64,000 bases of DNA from NCBI GenBank assembly GCA_016200325.1, contig JACQEZ010000011.1, positions 618,869-682,868 on the forward strand. Reading direction: 5' to 3'. Positions 58,216 to 64,000 of this stretch are shown in pieces. Each line of letters starts with the position of its first letter. Position 1 is the first letter of the stretch. This DNA comes from Candidatus Manganitrophaceae bacterium. GTDB taxonomy: Bacteria > Nitrospirota > Nitrospiria > SBBL01 > Manganitrophaceae. The position numbers and the translations under genes are program-made. Under the pieces are notes generated by a model that was not told the DNA's origin, ran no database searches, and saw nothing but the letters and a program-made list of their open reading frames with translations.

Positions 58216-59256
58216 TTAGGCAGGCCCGGCCCCCACGTTAATTAGACGGGATCGGTTTTGGATCAGGGAGACGACCCGATCGCGCCAAATGTGATTACGA
58301 AGGGCATGAAGCTGATACTGTCCCGCCTCGCGGATCGACATCTTAATCAAAAAGTACGGAAACAGCTGATTGAAGAGACGCAGGGGGAGTTTCCATTCGG
58401 CAAAGAACCGTGTAACTGTTTCCTCGGCGCGCTGACGGAACCAGTGATCCTTAAAAAAGAGATTTTCGAACGACCGAAGCGGGTCGGCCGCCTCGGCGCC
58501 GACCGGAAGGGCACAGAGGAAAAAGAAGAGGTCATCCGATGGAATTTCTTTCTTCTTGGAAAAGCTCCAGTCGCAGAGTGAAATGGAATTTCCGTCGGAG
58601 AGCATGTTCCCAAGCCAAAAGTCGCCATGTTGTCCGGTCAGGGGGATCTCTGTCCCGATCCACTCCTCCCACCTTTTGAGATGTTCTTGGAGGAAGGTTT
58701 CTTCCAATGGATCCGGTTGATAGGTTGAGCGGTAGAGGTCGACCGATTTTTGGGCCTCCTCTTTGATCCACTTTTCGGAGAGTTGAAGAGACTCTTCCCG
58801 CGTCTCTTTTTGGAACTGAATCAGCCAGGCAATCGCCTGCTCCAACATCGCATTGATCTCTTTGCGATGTGCGCTCCCTCCCTCCGGATGAACGAACGCC
58901 GGGAGACCGTTCCCCTTGAGTCCCCCCTCAATGAAGAGGAAGCGGCCCGGATCTTCCTGGCTGACGAGCGGCTTGGGGATCGTCGCACGGAGCGTTGGGG
59001 AGAGACGATGGTAGAAATAGAGAAGGTTCTCATATTCTCTCTGGAGAAGATCGACCGTCGATCGGTCGCGGGAGACCTTGGCCACCCACCGTGGGGCCGA
59101 TCCGGCTTCGTCGAAGAGCAGAAAAACGACCGGCTGCGCGGTCGGATTCCGCTTCGAGCCGCCCGTCTTGGTGAAAAAAAGGTTCCGCGGGGGGAAAAAG
59201 GGGACTTCCCATCGGGGGCCGTTTTCAATAATGACCTTCTCGATCTCTCTAAGCAT
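58216..59256 (-). CDS. Kinase-fold phosphotransferase (APH family)
   Basis: This 346-residue protein has the aminoglycoside-phosphotransferase/choline-kinase fold: an N-lobe with WVAKVSRD containing the ATP-binding Lys, a catalytic loop GQHGDFWLGNML and a metal-binding LCDWSF. Such proteins phosphorylate small molecules, sugars or glycolipid precursors. Resistance activity is not implied. The ATG at 59256 overlaps the end of the methyltransferase gene by 8 bp and has GGAAGGAAGG upstream. Confidence 0.82.
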   Translation of the reverse strand: MLREIEKVIIENGPRWEVPFFPPRNLFFTKTGGSKRNPTAQPVVFLLFDEAGSAPRWVAKVSRDRSTVDLLQREYENLLYFYHRLSPTLRATIPKPLVSQEDPGRFLFIEGGLKGNGLPAFVHPEGGSAHRKEINAMLEQAIAWLIQFQKETREESLQLSEKWIKEEAQKSVDLYRSTYQPDPLEETFLQEHLKRWEEWIGTEIPLTGQHGDFWLGNMLSDGNSISLCDWSFSKKKEIPSDDLFFFLCALPVGAEAADPLRSFENLFFKDHWFRQRAEETVTRFFAEWKLPLRLFNQLFPYFLIKMSIREAGQYQLHALRNHIWRDRVVSLIQNRSRLINVGAGPA

Positions 59257-60385
59257 AAGGGCCTTCCTTCCGGGCAACGATACTGAAATGAGGTGAGAGG
59301 CAAGCGGTCAGACCGAGGGAGGCTCCCCAAAGGGCCAGCTTCTTTTTAATCTTTCCCAATCGCGATATCGGGGAGATTGCATGGTTGAGGTAGAAACGAA
59401 GCGGGGCGGGATGGTCGAGCGAGATCAATTCCACAGGGCGATTGTAGCCCGGCACCGGCATAAAAAATTGGCAGTCGCCGAACCCCGATTCTTGAAGGAG
59501 ATGTCGATATCCTCCTTTTCCATAGGTATATGTTCGGTAGTTGTGATAAACGCGACTCACGCGGTATGGCTGCTTGAGGTAGAAACGGCAGGCGAGGTCG
59601 GCCATCCATCGCGGCATCAGGCTGGTATACCTCAACCCGCTGTGATCCTTGGCCCCGAGGAAGTTGTCATAACCGAATCGATTTTCAATTCCGATATAGA
59701 TGGTGCCGCCAGGCTTGAGGAGTCGATGCAGCTGGGACAAGAATTGAATCTGAAGGGTGCGGGGATTGACGGTGGGATCGGCCAACCCGACCCACTCTAA
59801 ATAACCGTTTACAACGATGAAATCGAACGTCTCCGGCGCAAAGGGGAGTTTCAGGGCGCTGGCGATGACGACCTCCATATTGTCGAGCTTCTCCTGAGCG
59901 CGGCGGGTTTCGATAAACTTCGCCCGCTCCGCAATCAATTCGACCGCCGTGATCCAGCCGCAGTGGGGCTGAAGACCAAAAGAGATGGTGCCGAAACCGG
60001 CGCCGACATCGAGCACTTTCGAGTGAGAATTCAGCGGGAGGACGAAACGAAAATCGGCACGGGCCTCATTGATCATATAGTCGTGAATTGCGGGATAGGC
60101 TGGGGCGACCTTTTGATCAATCGCATTTCTCCACCCGATCTCTTTCGCGAGATCATTCACCTGAATCATCTCTGTTTCGGGAATCTCCCCCCAATAATAG
60201 TCGCTGGCGGCGAAGCAGGGAATGCCGTCGACCGTTTTCCATGTATTTCTACAGACGGCGCAGGAAAGCGCTCCTTCTTGTGAAAGCGGCTCCTCGCATT
60301 GAGGGCATGCCACTGTGGAATATTGTCCACTTCGCCTGAGAGCCTGCTGCGGGGGGGGGTCTTGCTTTAACGCACTCTGAATCAT
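59249..60385 (-). CDS. SAM-dependent methyltransferase with zinc ribbon
   Basis: This 378-residue protein has an N-terminal zinc ribbon (CPQCEEPLSQEGALSCAVC) and a class I methyltransferase core: motif I VLDVGAGFGTIS, then FDFIVVNGYLEWVG and LLKPGGTIYIGIEN. The C-terminal hydrophobic segment (LKIKKKLALWGASLGLTACL-like) might associate with the membrane. Similar proteins occur in surface polysaccharide or glycan loci. Together with the kinase-fold partner it suggests modification of a sugar or lipid head group, but no such cluster is visible. The ATG at 60385 follows GAGG. Confidence 0.82.
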   Translation of the reverse strand: MIQSALKQDPPPQQALRRSGQYSTVACPQCEEPLSQEGALSCAVCRNTWKTVDGIPCFAASDYYWGEIPETEMIQVNDLAKEIGWRNAIDQKVAPAYPAIHDYMINEARADFRFVLPLNSHSKVLDVGAGFGTISFGLQPHCGWITAVELIAERAKFIETRRAQEKLDNMEVVIASALKLPFAPETFDFIVVNGYLEWVGLADPTVNPRTLQIQFLSQLHRLLKPGGTIYIGIENRFGYDNFLGAKDHSGLRYTSLMPRWMADLACRFYLKQPYRVSRVYHNYRTYTYGKGGYRHLLQESGFGDCQFFMPVPGYNRPVELISLDHPAPLRFYLNHAISPISRLGKIKKKLALWGASLGLTACLSPHFSIVARKEGPYA

Positions 60386-60567
60386 CACTCTACCTCACGG
60401 ATCAACAGGGAATCCGGTACGCGTTCACCGGCGGGCTTTTACTTCTGTTTCTGAATGGCCCTGGTAATGTGCAAGGAGTGTACCTTAGCCCTTTACAGGT
60501 TTTCAACGATTTTTTAACAATGAAGGAATGATTTATCGACAGAGAACGACCCCCAATTGCATTTATT

Positions 60568-60595
60568 TTGCATTTTATTGCAATTTCATTATAAT
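60568..60595 (+). promoter_or_regulatory. Sigma70 promoter for the membrane protein at 60622
   Basis: -35 TTGCAT (60568-60573), 16-bp spacer, perfect -10 TATAAT (60590-60595), in an AT-rich stretch 26 bp before the GTG start. Confidence 0.6.
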
Positions 60596-60621
60596 GTTGC
60601 GGGTTTATTGGAGGGGTAGAA

Positions 60622-60999
60622 GTGGTTTATTATATCTTATTCAATACATTTTTGGTTGCGCTCGGCGCGTTTCTGCCCTGGTTGCACCCCGGCTTATTTG
60701 TGGTGGGGCTTCGGGGCATTGATATGATCGATGGGAAAGTGATCCTCCTTTTCGCCTTGATCGGATTCCTCGTGGCCTCCTATCAGCTGATTCAAAAACG
60801 GGGACGATTCTATTGGCTATATGGCGTGGTCGGCTTTTTGATTCTCCTGGTCACCATCCTCGATTTGTATACCTTCTACCAAAATCGCTATCCGATCGGA
60901 CCTGGAATTTACCTTGCCCTCCTGGGAGGGCTTCAGATCACCGGCGCCTACATCTTAATGTTACTCAGACCCGGGAGGGGCGCTTCCCCTCCCGTCTGA
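60622..60999 (+). CDS. Small integral membrane protein, unknown
   Basis: This 125-residue protein has four hydrophobic helices (about 3-20, 38-55, 63-82 and 98-116) separated by short loops, including PWLHPGLFVVGLRGID and TFYQNRYPIGPGIY. The layout resembles small four-helix membrane proteins of unknown role found in many bacteria. The GTG start at 60622 follows GGAGGGG. Its last 52 bases overlap the convergent phosphatase gene. Confidence 0.7.
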   Translation: MVYYILFNTFLVALGAFLPWLHPGLFVVGLRGIDMIDGKVILLFALIGFLVASYQLIQKRGRFYWLYGVVGFLILLVTILDLYTFYQNRYPIGPGIYLALLGGLQITGAYILMLLRPGRGASPPV

Positions 61000-62888
61000 G
61001 GGGGAGGTGCGCCTGGAAGAGGGGTCTCACCTGGCGGAGGTAGCGGTGACGGCGTGGGAGGGGTCTCACCCGGCGAGGGCGGCGGTGGTGGAGGAGGAGA
61101 GGCCCCGCTCGGCGGGGGCGTGGGTGAGGGAGCAGGCGGCGGGTCGGTCGGTGGAACGAATTTGTCAATCTGGACAGTATCCACGACCGCGCCGTTCTCG
61201 TCGATCGCTTTCAATATCATCGCGTCGGCGGTGATATTGACCGAGACGAACTCATACGTCGAGAGCGAAAAAGCGGTCCGCTCATTCTTTCCGACCGGGT
61301 AGAGGGAAGCCCCGCCGCCGCCGGTCACAATGTAGGTGATCCCATTGATCGGCACCGTCCGTTCATAGCCATGGGCATGGCCGTTTATCACCAAGTGGAC
61401 GCCATATTTCTCAAAGAGCGGCACCCACTGTGATTGGACCGAAGGGGTGTCTCCATACTCCGCGCTGCTGTATGCAGGGTGATGAAAGTAGACGATCTTC
61501 CACTGCGCCGGCGCCTGCAGAGCCGTCTCCAGCCACGCCCGCTGCTTCTGATCGAACACCTTATTGCTGTCGAGACTGATCAGGTGGATATCGCCCCAGT
61601 AGAAGTCATAGTAAAAAGTTCCTTTGGGGAGGTAGAAGTTCCTTCGGAAGGGACCTCCTGCCTCGGTTACGATGTCGTGGTTGCCGGCGGCCGGAAAGAA
61701 CGGGAGGTGGTTAATCAGCTCACCATAGGGACTGAAGTAGTGCGGGTCGTATTCGGAATCGGCCCCCTTTTCATAAATAAGGTCCCCTGCAACCACCGCG
61801 AAATCGAATGGAACCTGCTTCATGACCTCTGCCAGGCGCGTCTGATGGATCGTTCCTGATCCGCTGTCTGCAAAGGCGATAAAAGAGGCCTCACTGCCCT
61901 GGTCGGGTGCCGTCGTAAAGGTCGAGGCGGCGCCGAGCCGCTTGCCGTTGATCTCAACCTCATAGGAGTAAGTCGTTCCCGGCTTGAGGTTGTTGAGCAG
62001 TGCGAAGTGCTGATCTTTTCCGGTATTGTTGACGAGCGTTTGGCTGCGCCCCTGCCCTGCTCCCCAATGGACCGACCCGTTCGGGTTGCATCGCCACGCG
62101 ATCACCGCCGTATTGGAAGAGACCCACCCGAGATAGGGGAGCCGGGGAGAAGAACTGCATACGATCTCTTTTGGCAGAAGCGGTGTCACCGTCACCGTCG
62201 CCTGGCCGGTCAGAGAGGAATCGGATCGGCCGGTCGCCAAGATGTGATAGCTTCCCGCCGCCAGGGAGGCGGTGTAGTTTCCCTCCTCCGAAAGGACCCC
62301 TCCCCCCGGTTCTGCGAGCTGCCAAATCACCGCCTTGTCAGGCGACGCTGTCACCTCGGAGGAGAAGTGCTCTGTCCCGCCGGGGCCGAGAAAGCGGGTG
62401 GCCGGCTGAACCCGGATCAATCCTTGTGAAATGACCGTGACCTCCGTCGTCACCTGCACCTCTTTGTCTGTATGTAAGGTGGCGACAACATGATAGACGC
62501 CGGGCCGGGCGGGGGCGGTGTAACTCCCTTCACTGGTGATCGAGCCGCCGGTCTCTCCTTCTTGAACGTTCCAGCTGACCTCCGAATCGGGAGGAACCTC
62601 CGTGGCGACCGAAAATTGCTGCTCTCCGCCGACCGGAACACGAACGCCGGTTGGGTCAATCGAAAATAATTGAACCGATACGGCCGGATTCTCAGCGGGC
62701 GGGGCCCCGGTCGGCAGTTGTTCGGCCGGCAGCGTCGATGGGAGGGCCGATGGGCTCGTCCCCTCTCCTGTTGCGCCGCCCCCGCTCCCGCCGCATCCGG
62801 CCGTGAGGAGCAGGACCATAAAGAGAATGATTGAGCAAAGTTTAACGGTCTGATGTTGTATTAATTTAATATTTAAGCAAAATGGCAT
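60948..62888 (-). CDS. Purple-acid-phosphatase-type metallophosphoesterase lipoprotein
   Basis: This 646-residue lipoprotein has a signal with lipobox LTAGC. Two bacterial Ig-like domains follow (GSITSEGSYTAPARPGVYHVVAT and GGVLSEEGNYTASLAAGSYHILAT), then a fibronectin-like domain (LLNNLKPGTTYSYEVEING). The metallophosphoesterase domain has ADSGSG, GDLIYEKG, GNHD, HHPAY and NGHAHGYERT metal and substrate motifs. The C-terminus is a Pro-rich tail (about 60 residues). It would release phosphate from surface esters. The ATG follows AGGA. Confidence 0.87.
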   Translation of the reverse strand: MPFCLNIKLIQHQTVKLCSIILFMVLLLTAGCGGSGGGATGEGTSPSALPSTLPAEQLPTGAPPAENPAVSVQLFSIDPTGVRVPVGGEQQFSVATEVPPDSEVSWNVQEGETGGSITSEGSYTAPARPGVYHVVATLHTDKEVQVTTEVTVISQGLIRVQPATRFLGPGGTEHFSSEVTASPDKAVIWQLAEPGGGVLSEEGNYTASLAAGSYHILATGRSDSSLTGQATVTVTPLLPKEIVCSSSPRLPYLGWVSSNTAVIAWRCNPNGSVHWGAGQGRSQTLVNNTGKDQHFALLNNLKPGTTYSYEVEINGKRLGAASTFTTAPDQGSEASFIAFADSGSGTIHQTRLAEVMKQVPFDFAVVAGDLIYEKGADSEYDPHYFSPYGELINHLPFFPAAGNHDIVTEAGGPFRRNFYLPKGTFYYDFYWGDIHLISLDSNKVFDQKQRAWLETALQAPAQWKIVYFHHPAYSSAEYGDTPSVQSQWVPLFEKYGVHLVINGHAHGYERTVPINGITYIVTGGGGASLYPVGKNERTAFSLSTYEFVSVNITADAMILKAIDENGAVVDTVQIDKFVPPTDPPPAPSPTPPPSGASPPPPPPPSPGETPPTPSPLPPPGETPLPGAPPPQTGGEAPLPGLSNIKM

Positions 62889-62916
62889 TTTAAATCCTAA
62901 ATGAGAAGGCTTCTCT

Positions 62917-62958
62917 CGTCGTGCCCTTCCACCGAAGATGAGGTGGAAGGGCACGACG
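62917..62958. repeat. Perfect 17-bp inverted repeat
   Basis: Positions 62917-62933 pair exactly with 62942-62958 around an 8-base loop, in the gap between the partial PKD gene and the phosphatase gene. No U-run follows on either strand. It may be a transcript-end hairpin or a protein-binding site. Confidence 0.75.
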
Positions 62959-63012
62959 ATCAATTCCATGGTGAACATCGGCTCTTTATTCAGGGAGGAG
63001 TGCTCCCGGTCG

Positions 63013-64000
63013 TTATTTGACCCGGACCCTTTTCCAGATCGATCTCCACACGGGAAGGAAGAGAAAGAAAAGGAACGGAATTGCCTGTCGGAAGTCGGTT
63101 GGCCCGCTTCCGGATGCCAGGCTACAGCCTCCCCCACCCCCTCCGCCTCCACCCAAGGGGGGTGGGACCGGCTCGCCCACTTTCAGCGTATAGGTCGCCG
63201 TGGCGGTTTTGTTCTTATCGTTGGTCACCTTTAGCTTGACCTGGTAATCTCCAGATTTAGTGTATTGATGTTCGATTTGGGCTCCTTCTTTCACCGTCTG
63301 GTCTCCGAGGTCCCACTCATAATGGGTCAGAGAGCCGTCTCCCCCGACGCTCGCACTTCCATCAAACGCAAATTGGAGGGCGGAAGCGGAAGGGTCTGCG
63401 GCGGTAGAAGACAACTGTGCCACCGGCGCACCGACCTCTCCGGTCACCGAGATCGTCACCGAGGCTGTTTGTGAGAGACCGGCGGCATCGCTGACGGTCA
63501 GCGACACGGTGTAGCTCCCCGGCGCGCTGTATCGGTGGGAGGCTGCCGAACCGCTGTCGGTTGCGTTATCGCCGAAATCCCAGGCATAGGTAGCGATCGC
63601 CCCCTCCGCATCGCTGCTCTTGCTTCCGTCAAAGCCAAAGAGCAGCGGGTCGGCGGTTGAAGGGGAGGCGGTGAGTGCCGCCTTCGGCGGTGTGTTTCCC
63701 GGCGTCGGACCGGGAACGGGCCCCGGCGTGCCTCCGGGTGTGGGAGAAGGGGATCCGACGATACCGGGTCCATGGGAGAGGATCTGGCCGGCCATCTTCT
63801 CCCGGGCATCATAAAGGTCGAGCGGTTCACGGTTCCAGGTGTAGGTATTCGTTACCAGGCGCGCCACCTGTGCCTGTGCGAAGGAGGCATCGCCGAGGTT
63901 TTTGAGCAGGTTCATATATTCGTAATCTTCCATCCCTTCTCTGAGCAGCTTCAGGCGGATCGATTCGATGGGGATATGAGTCTTCCCGCCGATCTTGCTC
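63013..64000 (-). CDS. DUF4091/PKD-domain surface protein (5' partial)
   Basis: The minus-strand frame is open to the right edge of the window, so the N-terminus is missing. The first residues (ESIRLKLLREGMEDYEYMNLL) match the end of DUF4091, a domain related to glycoside hydrolase family 123. A Pro/Gly linker and two PKD domains follow (YAWDFGDNATDSGSAASHRYSAPGSYTVSL and YEWDLGDQTVKEGAQIEHQYTKSGDYQVKL). It ends with a poly-Gly-Cys motif, a hydrophobic helix and a basic tail, resembling C-terminal sorting signals cut by rhombosortase-type proteases. It is likely exported and surface-attached. Confidence 0.8.
   Translation of the reverse strand, partial: SKIGGKTHIPIESIRLKLLREGMEDYEYMNLLKNLGDASFAQAQVARLVTNTYTWNREPLDLYDAREKMAGQILSHGPGIVGSPSPTPGGTPGPVPGPTPGNTPPKAALTASPSTADPLLFGFDGSKSSDAEGAIATYAWDFGDNATDSGSAASHRYSAPGSYTVSLTVSDAAGLSQTASVTISVTGEVGAPVAQLSSTAADPSASALQFAFDGSASVGGDGSLTHYEWDLGDQTVKEGAQIEHQYTKSGDYQVKLKVTNDKNKTATATYTLKVGEPVPPPLGGGGGGGGGCSLASGSGPTDFRQAIPFLFFLFLPVWRSIWKRVRVK

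Overview
This looks like a chromosomal segment of a Gram-negative bacterium of the Nitrospirota type. The grounds are GC-rich coding with Shine-Dalgarno starts, an outer-membrane porin and lipoproteins, many ammonium transporters and PII proteins, and MoxR/VWA genes without RuBisCO. A Manganitrophus- or Nitrospira-like host is possible, but that placement is inference. No rRNA, tRNA, CRISPR array or transposase was seen. The window cuts two genes: rpoH at the left edge and a DUF4091/PKD protein at the right edge.

Layout. 1-1520 (+): the end of rpoH, a thioredoxin-like [2Fe-2S] ferredoxin, and folB behind a hairpin-rich leader. 1575-14756 (-): a nitrogen-control supercluster holding three amt genes, three PII genes, glnD, an NhaD-like antiporter, a Rieske-like protein, a porin, and a sigma54 activator with a NifA-like DNA-binding end. 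The porin-amt-PII part sits behind a near-consensus sigma54 promoter and two tandem terminator-like leader elements. The activator gene has its own sigma70 promoter and leader hairpin.

15074-25601: TPR protein, Mut7-C protein, LPG-synthase-type membrane protein, phospholipase-D-type lipoprotein, Tim44-like protein, hybrid histidine kinase, GTPase Der and a hypothetical protein. 25703-29559: a MoxR-type ATPase (CbbQ/NorQ) and its VWA partner (CbbO/NorD). 30023-32066: an accessory island made of a three-gene overlapping cassette (a TIGR04255-like protein plus two unknowns) next to a frameshifted, 3'-truncated remnant of a PLD/helicase gene.

32239-41722: TPR and clpS, then housekeeping genes on the minus strand: thioesterase, isoaspartyl peptidase, DinG-type helicase, SPOR protein, queA, SpoIID-like protein, DUF2905 protein and nadA. 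41902-50765 (-): ilvB-ilvH-ilvC-psd-pssA-leuA-leuB-asd, which joins branched-chain amino acid, aspartate-family and phosphatidylethanolamine synthesis. leuC and leuD are absent from it.

51062-64000: a secreted protein, two beta-propeller lipoproteins with a small zinc-ribbon protein, a thiamine-binding-type protein, a YciI protein, ygfZ, a NarL-type regulator, a GAF-GGDEF cyclase, a kinase-fold/methyltransferase pair, a membrane protein, a phosphatase lipoprotein with bacterial Ig-like domains, and the partial PKD protein with a C-terminal Gly-Cys sorting-like tail.

The points most worth following up are the duplicated leader behind the sigma54 promoter and the three-gene cassette beside the helicase remnant.
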